Counted from the stretch's first letter, positions 1-9,044 are shown. The stretch is DNA of 17,837 bases from JBFELO01 sp041552055 (GCA_041552055.1 JBFELO010000096.1:1-17837), one strand, 5' to 3'. Notes: generated by a model from the letters alone, not told the origin. Translations and numbers: made by a program.

Positions 1-1038
1 AATGACGAGGAGCTCGACATTTTTCTGGACAAGGCGGTGGACATCTCGCCCGACCATCCCGTGGTGGTGTCGAAGTTCATCGAAAACGCCAAGGAGATCG
101 ACATCGACGCCGTCGCGCGGGACGGAGAGCTGGTGTGCTGGGCCGTCTCCGAGCACGTGGAAAACGCCGGCGTCCACTCCGGCGACGCCACCCTCGTGCT
201 GCCCCCCCAACGCACCTACCTCGAGACCATGCGCAGGATCAGGGTCATCACCACACAGATCGCCTCCTCGCTCAACATCACCGGGCCGTTCAACATCCAG
301 TTCCTGGCCAAGGACAACCGCGTGATGGTGATCGAGTGCAACCTGCGGGCCTCGCGCTCGTTTCCGTTCGTCTCCAAGGTGTTGAAGCGCAACTTCATCG
401 ACGCCGCCACGCGGGTGATGATGGGCCGGCCGGTCGCGGCCGACGACCGCTCATTCCTGGATCTCGACTACGTCGGCGTCAAGGCTCCCCACTTCTCGTT
501 CACCCGTCTGGAGGGAGCCGATCCCACGCTCGGGGTGGAGATGGCTTCGACCGGCGAGGTCGCCTGTCTCGGGTGGGACTTCGACGAGGCATTCCTCAAA
601 GCCCTCATCTCGGTCGGATTCAGCTTCCCGATCCGGCGCGCACTGCTGTCCACCGGTCCGATCGAGTCGAAGGCCGCGTTCCAGGACAGCGCCCACCGGC
701 TGGTGAAACTCGGCGTGGAGATCTTCGCCACCGGGGGGACCGCAGAGTTTCTCGAGAAGAACGGCATCGAGACCCAGGTCCTGCGTTGGCCCCTGGAGGG
801 TGGAGATCCCAACGCGATCGATTACATCAAGCAGCGCAAGATCGACCTGGTAATCAACATCCCCAAGCACTTCCAGAAGGAAGAGCTCACCAACGACTAC
901 ATCATCCGGCGCACCGCGGTCGATTTCGGCGTGCCGCTGATCACCAACCGCCAGCTCGCCGAGCGCCTCACCGAGGCCCTGGTGCGGGTGCCGATCGAGG
1001 AGTTGAAGGTGAGATCGTGGCGCAAGTACGAGGGGTAG
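1..1038 (+). CDS. carB: Carbamoyl-phosphate synthase large subunit, C-terminal part (5' end outside the window)
   Basis: The reading frame is open from base 1 and ends at TAG 1036-1038, so about 345 C-terminal residues of a protein usually near 1,070 residues are present. CarB makes carbamoyl phosphate from bicarbonate, ATP and glutamine-derived ammonia for arginine and pyrimidine synthesis. Visible are the end of the second ATP-grasp domain (HPVVVSKFIE, SEHVENAGVHSGDAT, VIECNLRASRSFPFVSK near bases 325-380) and then the MGS-like regulatory domain from about base 600 (FATGGTAEFLEKNGI, LVINIPK, RRTAVDFGVPLITN). The wording of these motifs is closer to the eukaryotic CAD/CPS1 proteins as I remember them than to the E. 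coli enzyme. Family identity is certain. The regulatory ligand cannot be read from the sequence. No carA is visible; it would lie outside the window. Confidence 0.96.
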   Translation, partial: NDEELDIFLDKAVDISPDHPVVVSKFIENAKEIDIDAVARDGELVCWAVSEHVENAGVHSGDATLVLPPQRTYLETMRRIRVITTQIASSLNITGPFNIQFLAKDNRVMVIECNLRASRSFPFVSKVLKRNFIDAATRVMMGRPVAADDRSFLDLDYVGVKAPHFSFTRLEGADPTLGVEMASTGEVACLGWDFDEAFLKALISVGFSFPIRRALLSTGPIESKAAFQDSAHRLVKLGVEIFATGGTAEFLEKNGIETQVLRWPLEGGDPNAIDYIKQRKIDLVINIPKHFQKEELTNDYIIRRTAVDFGVPLITNRQLAERLTEALVRVPIEELKVRSWRKYEG

Positions 1039-1064
1039 CGACCGCCCGCCCGCCCGCGCGGATA

Positions 1065-1092
1065 CAAGATGCAAGGTTCAAGATGCAGGACC
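1065..1092 (+). repeat. Degenerate heptanucleotide tandem tract
   Basis: Four consecutive 7-bp units are CAAGATG, CAAGGTT, CAAGATG and CAGGACC. The period of 7 is exact and the units are variants of C(A/T)NGATN. Similar tracts occur at 2282-2302, 3380-3414, 3470-3504 and 3514-3541, always outside genes. Confidence 0.7.
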
Positions 1093-1094
1093 CC

Positions 1095-1337
1095 CGGCCG
1101 CGCGGGGCATGAGGGCGTGATGGCGTGTGGCCGAGACCGGCCCCATCTCGGGACGCTTTGCTCGCTTCAACGCGCCCTCTCCCCGCCGCGCTCCCCGTGG
1201 GAGCCCGGCATGACGTTTCGAGGACTCCGGGCGACACGATAATTCCTACGTTGGTGGGCCTCGACACGTCAAGCCCGGCACGCCCGCACGAGGCGCTGTC
1301 GGCAGCCTGCCCGTCGCAGCGAGCGGCCGACACTCGT
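1095..1337. repeat. Palindromic intergenic repeat, copy A (type-1 stem)
   Basis: The inverted arms are TGACGTTTCGAGG (1211-1223) and CCTCGACACGTCA (1259-1271), 13 bp with one mismatch and a 35-bp loop. The left flank contains GCGCCCTCTCCCC and CTCCCCGTGGGAGCCCGGCA. The right flank contains GGCACGCCCGCACGAGGCGC and then GTCGGCAGCCTGCC. The same flanks recur in copies B, C, D and E. The leftmost 80 bp resembles only copy B, so the left boundary is approximate. Confidence 0.8.
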
Positions 1338-1386
1338 GGCACTGTCTACGCAACTGTCTGGGCACACCGCTCAGGCTTGATGGGCG

Positions 1387-2202
1387 CTACTGGACCTCGA
1401 CGAGCTCCCAGCCGTCGTCGGCGAGTACGAGTCGGCTCGGGCCCCGTGCCAGGGGATGGTCGACCGGCATCTCGATGCCCTCGCCGCTGGCGGTCGTGTA
1501 GTCGGGATCCCAGGGGAGCACGAGCGCGAGCCTCGGTGAGTCGCCGGGAAGCTCCATCACGCGCGGCATGATCGGGTGCGGGTGGCATGCCCGTTGCTGC
1601 GAGAGCTCGATCACCGCCGAGGGACCTCGAGCCGCCGCTTCGCGGAGATCGTACATGGTCCGCAGCTGCGGCGGCGGGAGCCGCAACTCACGTGTTCGCT
1701 TCAACGCTTCCTCCGGGGTGACCCAGACCTGATCGACGGTTTCGAGGTTGTCGAACGACGGAGTCTGTCCGGACGGAAGCTCGGCGATGAAGAACCTGGC
1801 CGAAAACCGCTTCTTCTCGAACGACGGCGTGATCCAGTGGGCGAAGTAATGGAGCGTCTCGGTGTCGAGCCGAACCCCTGCGGATGCCGACAGCGCGACC
1901 AGCGATGCCCCGTCCCGCACCTGGCGGCGCCAGCCGGTGAGCGATGTCGATGGGACGACGCCGTGGCCGAGCAACACACCGGCCTCCTCGAACAGCTCTC
2001 GAACTGCGGTCTCCTCCAGGTCGCGGTCGCCCGGATCCGAAGTCCCGCCCGGGAAGACGCACGACCTGGCCATGAACGACGCCCCGGAGTGGCGCCGCAG
2101 CATGAAGATTTCGGCCTCACCGGAAACGGCTCGTTCGCGGATCAGAATGACCGCCGCTGCGTCACGCGGCCGGGACGGCACGTCGGAGGGGCTCATTGCC
2201 AT
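1387..2202 (-). CDS. Nudix hydrolase of the NUDT7/NUDT19 (CoA diphosphatase-like) type
   Basis: A 271-residue protein. Nudix enzymes cleave nucleoside diphosphates linked to another moiety, and relatives of this subgroup cut CoA or acyl-CoA. The N-terminal strand AAAVILIRE is followed by MLRR (34-37) and VFPGG (49-53). The Nudix helix RELFEEAG lies at 68-75, with its metal-binding glutamates. The GX5E part of the Nudix box is degenerate, with Arg where the first Glu is expected, as can occur in branches with altered spacing. The C-terminal 90 residues carry the long tail typical of NUDT19-like proteins. I chose ATG 2202; ATG 2196 is equally possible, and a TTG at 2271 would add 23 unconserved-looking residues. 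There is no Shine-Dalgarno, but TATCGT lies 8 bp upstream. The substrate is not readable from the sequence. Confidence 0.88.
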   Translation of the reverse strand: MAMSPSDVPSRPRDAAAVILIRERAVSGEAEIFMLRRHSGASFMARSCVFPGGTSDPGDRDLEETAVRELFEEAGVLLGHGVVPSTSLTGWRRQVRDGASLVALSASAGVRLDTETLHYFAHWITPSFEKKRFSARFFIAELPSGQTPSFDNLETVDQVWVTPEEALKRTRELRLPPPQLRTMYDLREAAARGPSAVIELSQQRACHPHPIMPRVMELPGDSPRLALVLPWDPDYTTASGEGIEMPVDHPLARGPSRLVLADDGWELVEVQ

Positions 2203-2210
2203 CGGAGGGG

Positions 2211-2216
2211 ACGATA
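2211..2216 (-). promoter_or_regulatory. Possible -10 element of a leaderless Nudix transcript
   Basis: On the minus strand TATCGT ends 8 bp before ATG 2202. That spacing would put the transcription start at or next to the start codon. No good -35 and no Shine-Dalgarno are visible. This is inference from one hexamer, supported only by the same arrangement at three other genes in the window. Confidence 0.3.
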
Positions 2217-2281
2217 ACACTTTCAGTTCCGGTATCCGGCTCTCGATCGAAGACTGCTTCCCGCCCGGCAAGAAGTCGGAC

Positions 2282-2302
2282 CTGGATGCTGGATGGTGGA
2301 TC
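2282..2302 (+). repeat. Degenerate heptanucleotide tandem tract
   Basis: Three 7-bp units are CTGGATG, CTGGATG and GTGGATC. They lie in the 299-bp gap between the Nudix start and the dehydrogenase stop. The rest of that gap (2203-2501) shows only a short weak hairpin near 2335-2355 and no gene. Confidence 0.6.
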
Positions 2303-2501
2303 CCCCACCCACCCAGGATTGCTCCTCATTCTCCTCGTCATCCCGGCGAGGTCCGTGTTTCCCGGATACGTGGGAGAGAGAAGGCTTGGTCACCCTCCTC
2401 CACGGTGTGCCGCCAGACCCTCGACCATGTTTCTGCACCAGTCACGGGTTTGGACGGCGACACAGACAATGCCAGGTGGGCTGGTGCCGGCTCCGGGCGG
2501 G

Positions 2502-3308
2502 TCAACCGGCGCCGCTGATCCCACCGTCCACGGGTATCACCGTGCCGTTGAGGTAGGCGCCCGCGCGGGAGGCGAGGAAGATCGCGATTCCGGCCATGTC
2601 CGCCGGCGCGCCGATCCTGCGCAGAGGGCAGGCGGTCTCGATTTCTTTCTGGAAATTCTCGAGCAGCCACTCCGTCATTTTGCTTTCGAACGGGCCCGGA
2701 GCCACCGCGTTGACCGTGATCATCCTGCCCGCGAGGTTTCCAGCGAGAACCCTGGTGAGATGGTGAACCGCCGCCTTGGCGGCCGCGTACGCGTAGTTTT
2801 CGATTGCCGGCACTCGGATCCCGTCGATCGACCCAATGTTGATCACCCGCGCCGGGTCCTCCTGGCTGGCCGCCTGCTCCAGCAGCGGCACCAGCTCGCG
2901 GGTCAGGAAGAAGAGCGATTTCAGGTTGAGGTCGGTGACCTTGTCGAAACCCCTCTCCGGGTACTCGGCGAGCGGAGCCCCCCAGGCGGCCCCGGCATTG
3001 TTCACCAGGACGTGGAGCTTCTCCTCCCGCAGGCCGACCTCGCGCGCCAGCTGGACGCAACCCTCGACCGTTGACAGGTCCATGGGGATCGACACGCATG
3101 TGCCGATGTCGCTGAGCTCTTCGGCAACCGCGTTGCAGACCTCACGCTTGCGGGAAGAGATGTACACCTTGGCTCCCGCCTCGACGTAGCCGCGGGCGAT
3201 CATCAGACCAATCCCGCGTGAGCCGCCGGTCACCAGCGCCACCTTGTCCCGGATGTCGAACAGGGTCTGAACGTCGATCGGCTGGCTGTGCGTCTGCTGC
3301 TCGGTCAT
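2502..3308 (-). CDS. Short-chain dehydrogenase/reductase (SDR), RhlG/FabG-like
   Basis: A 268-residue classical SDR, the normal length for the family, expected to be a cytoplasmic NAD(P)H-dependent oxidoreductase. The cofactor loop TGGSRGIG is at 27-34, NNAG at 103-106 and the structural Asn at 128. The catalytic Ser is 160, and Tyr174 and Lys178 form the YxxxK motif. VAPGPF and the C-terminal VDGG follow. Ser51-Ser52-Arg53 after the second strand suggests NADP(H) preference. The start is firm: GGAGGAG lies 6-7 bp before ATG 3308 on the minus strand. The overall pattern resembles beta-ketoacyl reductases of the RhlG type, but substrate cannot be assigned. The neighbouring Nudix gene is downstream on the same strand after a 299-bp gap, so co-transcription is unlikely. 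Confidence 0.93.
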   Translation of the reverse strand: MTEQQTHSQPIDVQTLFDIRDKVALVTGGSRGIGLMIARGYVEAGAKVYISSRKREVCNAVAEELSDIGTCVSIPMDLSTVEGCVQLAREVGLREEKLHVLVNNAGAAWGAPLAEYPERGFDKVTDLNLKSLFFLTRELVPLLEQAASQEDPARVINIGSIDGIRVPAIENYAYAAAKAAVHHLTRVLAGNLAGRMITVNAVAPGPFESKMTEWLLENFQKEIETACPLRRIGAPADMAGIAIFLASRAGAYLNGTVIPVDGGISGAG

Positions 3309-3379
3309 ATGTCAACTCCTCCTCGAGCGTCACCCACCATGGTACCGCTGATTCTGGAGCGGGCTGCGCCAGCCGTTCG

Positions 3380-3414
3380 CCATGAGCTATGCGCTCTACG
3401 CTATGAGCTCCCCC
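3380..3414 (+). repeat. Heptanucleotide tandem tract
   Basis: Five 7-bp units read CCATGAG, CTATGCG, CTCTACG, CTATGAG and CTCCCCC. The period is exact although the units are degenerate. Confidence 0.65.
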
Positions 3415-3430
3415 ACCCACCCGGAACCTC

Positions 3431-3454
3431 TTCATCCTCATCCTCATCGTAATC
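3431..3454 (+). repeat. Hexanucleotide tandem tract
   Basis: Four 6-bp units read TTCATC, CTCATC, CTCATC and GTAATC. They lie between two heptamer tracts. Confidence 0.6.
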
Positions 3455-3469
3455 GACCAACATCCGGCA

Positions 3470-3504
3470 GTCGCTGGCCGCTCGTCGCTCGTCGCTCGAC
3501 CTCC
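3470..3504 (+). repeat. Heptanucleotide tandem tract
   Basis: The units are GTCGCTG, GCCGCTC, GTCGCTC, GTCGCTC and GACCTCC, an exact period of 7. A second short period-7 run follows at 3514-3541 (GATGCCA, GGCGCTG, GATGCTC, GACTTAT). Confidence 0.65.
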
Positions 3505-3579
3505 CACCCGCCCGATGCCAGGCGCTGGATGCTCGACTTATCACGGCGCAGCCGCAGGCGAAGCCGGATCCCATCACCC

Positions 3580-3920
3580 GCCCCGGGCGTGGGGGCTTGA
3601 GGGGGTGACCTGTCCTATTTCGCGACTCTCTCGCTCCTTCGACGCGCCCTCTCCCCGTCGCGCTCCCCGTGGGAGCCGCATGTGGGCCGAAGCTTCTCGA
3701 TCGGGGAGGCCAGAGTAGCTTCGTCGCGCCCATCTGCGTGCTCCCCTCCCGCGGGTGCCCCCCTTGACAATGTTGGGCCCCGACGGGCCGCCTCGATTGA
3801 GTGACGGTGCTCCCAACATTGTCAAGAACGGCACCCCGCAAGTCGGTCATGCCCGGCACGCCCGTTCAACGCGCTGTCGGCAGCCTGCCAGTCGCAGCGA
3901 GCGGCTGACACCGGAGCCGG
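3580..3920. repeat. Palindromic intergenic repeat, copy B (type-2 stem nested in type-1 flanks)
   Basis: The perfect 14-bp arms are TTGACAATGTTGGG (3764-3777) and CCCAACATTGTCAA (3812-3825). The unit begins with the type-1 left flank (GCGCCCTCTCCCC near 3644, then CCCCGTGGGAGCC). It next has a small CGAAGCT/AGCTTCG stem (about 3689-3722), the type-2 left flank (GCGGGTGCCCCC) and the type-2 palindrome. It ends with a type-1 right flank (GTCATGCCCGGCACGCCCG near 3846, then GCTGTCGGCAGCCTGCC). The order suggests one element inserted into another. Confidence 0.8.
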
Positions 3921-3940
3921 ACCTCATCCCGTCAAGCCCA

Positions 3941-3955
3941 GGTGCCGTAGGCACC
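3941..3955. terminator. Possible weak terminator hairpin downstream of the radical SAM gene
   Basis: GGTGCC and GGCACC form a perfect 6-bp stem with a 3-base loop, 22 bp beyond the radical SAM stop. No T-run follows on either strand, so intrinsic termination is doubtful. Confidence 0.3.
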
Positions 3956-3977
3956 GGTCAAGCCCTCAAGCCGTTCG

Positions 3978-5006
3978 TCAGGTGTGGAGATTCGTCAACC
4001 CAGCCTGCTCGGCCCACTCGACCGCCTGCCGCCACTCGTCGCGCGTGAGGCGCCGGCCGAGCCTGGGGTCGTCAACGGCCCGATGCTCGGGCCGATACTG
4101 CGCCATCAGATTGACGTAGGTGTCCGGCGCGAGATCCTCGGCCACCCAGCGCACGAACCGATCGGTGCCGGCGATGTTGTGCGGCAGCACGAGGTGGCGG
4201 ATGATCAGGCCACGGGTCGCGATCCCTCGATCGTCGGCATCCAATCGACCGACCTGACGGTGCATCTCCCGGATCACCGCCGCGGCCACCTGGGGGTAGT
4301 CCGAGGCGCCGGACGAGTAGGCCGCCGCCATCTCCCCGTCCTGGTACTTGAAATCGGGCAAATAGATGTCGACGATGCCGTCGAGCAATCGGATCACCTC
4401 CAGGTTGTCGTACCCTCCAGTGTTGTACACCAGCGGCAGGCGCAAACCTCTGCGGGCAGCGATCCGGAGCGCCTTGACGATGTGCGGCACCACATGACTC
4501 GGCGTCACCAGGTTGACGTTGTGGCAGCCGCGGCGCTGTAGGCCGAACATCGTCTCGGCCAGTTCGGCGTGGCTCATGAAGTCGCCGTCGCCGCGGTGGT
4601 TGATCTCCCAGTTCTGACAGTAGCTGCAAAGCAGGTTGCAGTTGGAGAAGAACACCGTGCCGGACCCGCCCAGCCCAACCAACTCGCGTTCCTCACCATG
4701 GTGCGGGCCTGCCGAGTGCACCTTGAGCCGTGCGGTCGAGGAACAGACGCCGGTGTCACCCGCAATCCTGTTGGCTCCGCAACCGCGGGCGCAGCCGCCA
4801 CAACTCTCGAGAAGCTGCCACAGCGTGCGCTCGCGCGTCGCCAGCTCACCCTCGCGCTCGAGCTTCAGATAGCCGGGCTCGAACCTCGCCTCATCTGCAA
4901 ACGCTGCCGACCGCGCCAGCGCACGCCGGCTGGCGCCGCACCCGAGAGCCGCGCCGCCCGCCACCGCCAGTGATCGCCGCAGAAACTCGCGCCGCGAGCT
5001 GTCCAT
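3978..5006 (-). CDS. Tat-signal radical SAM protein related to pyruvate formate-lyase activating enzymes (COG1313/PflX-like)
   Basis: A 342-residue protein. The N-terminus is a textbook twin-arginine signal, SRREFL at 4-9, followed by a hydrophobic Ala/Gly stretch and a possible cleavage site ALA at 29-31; Cys23 is a weak lipobox alternative. A four-cysteine group follows (C69, C72, C76, C88), then GSGTVFFSNCNLLCSYCQN, where C123-x3-C127-x2-C130 is the radical SAM 4Fe-4S motif. The remainder fits the partial TIM barrel, with NLVTPSHVV, VYNTGGYDN and YLPDFKY typical of the PflX-like group. Its reaction is unknown. The start is firm: AGGAGG lies 7 bp before ATG 5006. It is divergent from argG and not part of that operon. 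An exported radical SAM enzyme is unusual because both reductant and SAM are cytoplasmic. Confidence 0.92.
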   Translation of the reverse strand: MDSSRREFLRRSLAVAGGAALGCGASRRALARSAAFADEARFEPGYLKLEREGELATRERTLWQLLESCGGCARGCGANRIAGDTGVCSSTARLKVHSAGPHHGEERELVGLGGSGTVFFSNCNLLCSYCQNWEINHRGDGDFMSHAELAETMFGLQRRGCHNVNLVTPSHVVPHIVKALRIAARRGLRLPLVYNTGGYDNLEVIRLLDGIVDIYLPDFKYQDGEMAAAYSSGASDYPQVAAAVIREMHRQVGRLDADDRGIATRGLIIRHLVLPHNIAGTDRFVRWVAEDLAPDTYVNLMAQYRPEHRAVDDPRLGRRLTRDEWRQAVEWAEQAGLTNLHT

Positions 5007-5275
5007 GGTCCGCCTCCTGAGTGGTCATGCTCTTGGCACCAATGTGGCACCCACGGGCCGACGACGCAAGCCGGACCGGCGGCAGCGATTGTGGTCCATG
5101 CCAGAGAGGTCGGCGAATACCGGCAATTGGCCGCTCACTGACGACGGTGTGTCGCCGACGTCGAGGGCAGCGGTACAGCCCGGGAGCGTTGACACTCGAA
5201 CATCCCAAACCTATGCTCTCCGGAAATCGCGGTCTTCTCTCAAGGGCCGGCGTGTCGAAGTGGGGTTTGAACGTG
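5007..5275. other. Divergent intergenic region between the radical SAM gene and argG
   Basis: It contains the argG promoter (5189-5217) on the plus strand. Near the radical SAM side are two direct TGGCACC copies (5034-5040 and 5045-5051), exactly 11 bp apart, about one helical turn, which could be a regulator site for the minus-strand gene. No ArgR-like box was recognised. Confidence 0.4.
5189..5217 (+). promoter_or_regulatory. Sigma70-type promoter of argGH
   Basis: A perfect -35 TTGACA (5189-5194), a 17-bp spacer and a -10 TATGCT (5212-5217). The predicted transcription start is near 5224, leaving about a 50-base leader before argG ATG 5276. This is the best promoter match in the window. 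Confidence 0.8.
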
Positions 5276-6558
<1,283 letters not shown>

Positions 6559-6559
<1 letters not shown>

Positions 6560-7944
6560 TGGCCGACAAGCTCTGGAGCAAGGGCGAACAGCTTCCCGCA
6601 GACGAGAAGCTCGTCAGACAAATCGAGGCCTTCACCGTGGGCAACGACCACCTGATCGATGCTCACATCCTGGCCGATGACTGCTGGGCGTCGATCGCCC
6701 ATGCCGCGGCGTTGGTTCGAGCAGGAATCCTGGAACCCGACGAGCTGGCCCAGGTCCAGCACATCTTGTTGGAGCTCATCGAGCGCCACGAACGAGAGGG
6801 CGTCCCGATCCGGCGATCGCAGGAGGACTGTCACACGGCGATCGAGCAGGCCCTCACCGAGCAGCTCGGCGACCTCGGGAAGAAGATCCACACCGGTCGC
6901 TCGCGCAACGATCAGGTGCTCACCGCGTTCCGGATGTTCACCCGTCGGCGGTTGCTGGAGGTGATCGGCACCCTCCATGGCCTGGCCACCCGGCTCCTCA
7001 AACGGGCCGAGGCCGCGGCCAAGATCCCGATGCGCGGCTTCAGTCACACCCGGCCCGCGATGCCCACCACCTTCGGCGTCTTCCTCGGGTCGTACGTGGA
7101 GTCGCTGCTCGATGACGCGACCCTTCTGCAGACCACGTTCGAGCTCAACGACAGGTCGCCCCTGGGTTCTGCGGCCGGCTTCGGTTCCCCGATCGATCTC
7201 GACCGCGAGTACAGCCGTGATTTGCTCGGCTTCGCAGACCTCCAGGTCAACGCCCTGTACTGCCAGAACAGCCGCGGCAAGGTGGAAGGAACCGTGGTCA
7301 ACGCATTGCAGTCCTGTCAGGACACGCTCGCCAAGCTTGCCGCCGACCTGATCCTGTTCTCCAGCGACGAATTCGGCTACCTGCAGTTGCCGGACGAGCT
7401 GACCACCGGGTCGAGCATCATGCCGCAGAAGCGAAACCCTGACGTGCTCGAGTTGGTGCGCGCGCGGGCCGGGGTCATCGCGGGCGCGGCGAGCCAGGTA
7501 CGGTCGGTGGCTTCCGGCCTCACCTCCGGGTACCACCGCGACTTTCAGCTGTTGAAGGAACCGGTCATCAACTCACTGAAGGTCGTGGGCGAATCCCTGG
7601 ACATCATGGATCGCGTGATAAAAGGCCTCGATTTCGATCAAACGATTATGGCGGCTTCGTGCACACGAGAGATCTACGCTGCCGACGTGGCCCTGGACCG
7701 ATCCCTCGAGGGCGTGCCGTTCCGGGACGCCTACCGGGAGGCGATGGCCCGGCTCGAGGAGCTCGAGATCGACGATGAGTTCATCGCCGAGCGCATCTAC
7801 GCGTACCGAACGATCGGCTCGATGGGGAATCCCTGCCTCTGGCGCTACCGTGAGCCGCTGTCCGAGCTCGAAGAGTGGTTGACCCAACGACGCGCTCGAG
7901 TCCGGGACGCCCTCGCCCGACTCCGTCAGCCGCTCGCCTCGTGA
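6559..7944 (+). CDS. argH: Argininosuccinate lyase
   Basis: A 461-residue enzyme that splits argininosuccinate into arginine and fumarate, completing arginine synthesis in the cytoplasm. HTGRSRNDQ lies at 111-119 and FSHTRPAMPTTFG follows. The superfamily signature GSSIMPQKRNPD is at 284-295 and includes the catalytic serine loop. Length and order are normal for the fumarase/aspartase superfamily. The start ATG overlaps the argG stop by one base. The frame is open much further upstream inside argG, but that part is only a shadow of argG. The stop is 10 bp from the convergent lipase stop, with no terminator hairpin between. Confidence 0.97.
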
Positions 7945-7954
7945 CGCCAGCAGA

Positions 7955-9037
7955 TCAGATCTCGCGCACCAGCTCCGGGATACGACCGCGCTCGAGGTCG
8001 TCGAGAAACTGTTCGCCGAGTCGCTCGCTGACTGCGGACGCCTCTCGCCACCGGCGAATCCTGAGCTCCGGATCGTCGATGAGCCGGATGAAGTCGTCTC
8101 GGTTCGGGATCCGGCCGCCTGGAAGGTCGGCGACGAACTCGGCAGACGGATAGATTTGGAGCACATTGTCCAGCGCGGATGCCGGCGGCGTTCGCCGGGG
8201 CACGTACCGGTCGAACCAGTTCGGCACGATCCGTTCCTGAAAGTGCGGGAACAGGACGATACCGTCGGCGTCGCGGGAGTAACACTGGTTGAGGTGGTAG
8301 TCGGTCAGCCCACCGTCGATGAACCGACCTCCAGAGGCTCCGGGGAGCTCCCTCACCGCGTGCATGTATAGCGGGATAGTGCCGGTGGAGAGCGCCGCGG
8401 GCAGGAGATTGTCTTCCGTGAGCTGCACCACCTCACCGTCGAATCCGACCCTCCACCGGTGCGGCGTAGAGTGCAGCAGGACTCGCCTGAAGAACAGCCT
8501 CATGGTCCGCGCCGTCACCGCGTTGAGACCTGCCGCAACCACCATGGCCGCCGCCTGGATCCTGTGTCGGGACGACCCTGCCGGCCCCCACGCCCGGGCA
8601 ACGTGGAGTGCGACATCGACCGCTGCGGCGTTCAGCACGTGGGTCGTGCGCGCGGGCGTCATCAATCGGCTCAGCATCGCGCGGTACGCCGCACTGATCT
8701 TGCGCGGAGTGACGCTGCGGTCGAACACCTGCTCCACGTAGCCGTCCTCGAGCTCGCGGTGCGCCGCGGCAGGGTCCGGGCACGCCATGGCGAGCGCTCG
8801 CCAGCCGCCGGCGGAGGAGCCCGCCAGCAGTGGTCGATCACCGTCTCCACTGTGGCTCACTCCGGTCAGCAGGCCGGACGCGATGATCGCCCGATCGATC
8901 CCGATCAACACGAGCCACTTGGGCCCGCTCGCAGGCCCGAAAAGCGCCCTGATGGCCCTCCGCTGGAGACCTTGACGACGGATCGTCGCACGCGCCGCAG
9001 GCCCGGCCCGGTAGAGGAGGGGTCGTCCATCGCTCAT
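7955..9037 (-). CDS. Patatin-like phospholipase/acyl hydrolase
   Basis: A 360-residue protein with the patatin Ser-Asp dyad. The nucleophile elbow is GSSAG at 73-77 (Ser75), and the aspartate lies in FIDGG (Asp241), a spacing of 166 residues. The N-terminal PASGPKW (35-41) stands where the glycine-rich oxyanion loop is expected, but it is less glycine-rich than the usual GxGxRG. No signal peptide or clear membrane helix is seen, so it is probably cytoplasmic or peripheral. It could hydrolyse phospholipid or other acyl esters; substrate is unknown. ATG 9037 is preferred over GTG 9064 because TATCCT lies 7 bp upstream and no Shine-Dalgarno exists. The gene stands alone: its stop meets argH and its 5' side borders the repeat array. 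Confidence 0.88.
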   Translation of the reverse strand: MSDGRPLLYRAGPAARATIRRQGLQRRAIRALFGPASGPKWLVLIGIDRAIIASGLLTGVSHSGDGDRPLLAGSSAGGWRALAMACPDPAAAHRELEDGYVEQVFDRSVTPRKISAAYRAMLSRLMTPARTTHVLNAAAVDVALHVARAWGPAGSSRHRIQAAAMVVAAGLNAVTARTMRLFFRRVLLHSTPHRWRVGFDGEVVQLTEDNLLPAALSTGTIPLYMHAVRELPGASGGRFIDGGLTDYHLNQCYSRDADGIVLFPHFQERIVPNWFDRYVPRRTPPASALDNVLQIYPSAEFVADLPGGRIPNRDDFIRLIDDPELRIRRWREASAVSERLGEQFLDDLERGRIPELVREI

Positions 9038-9044
9038 CGATGTG

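Larger units (their letters stand above)
1039..1386. other. Intergenic region between carB and the Nudix gene
   Basis: No convincing gene lies here. The region holds a four-unit heptamer tract (1065-1092) and then copy A of the palindromic repeat family (about 1095-1337). The genes on both sides end here (convergent), so both transcripts run into repeat DNA. No hairpin followed by a T-run was found. Confidence 0.7.
3309..3977. other. 669-bp repeat-rich intergenic region
   Basis: No gene is supported. From left to right it holds the upstream region of the SDR gene, a heptamer tract (3380-3414), a hexamer tract (3431-3454), two more heptamer tracts (3470-3504 and 3514-3541), palindromic repeat copy B (about 3580-3920) and a small GC hairpin (3941-3955). 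The several ORFs crossing it are low-complexity, Arg/Ser/Pro-rich frames without a recognisable domain. Confidence 0.75.

Noticed and set aside
451..1074. 207-codon minus-strand open frame opposite carB
   Set aside because: The plus-strand frame is unmistakable CarB; the reverse frame is a high-GC shadow.
5021..5275. 85-residue N-terminal extension of ArgG
   Set aside because: The extension contains the TTGACA/TATGCT promoter and has no family similarity; ArgG starts naturally at MAEPSKKRVVLAYSGG.
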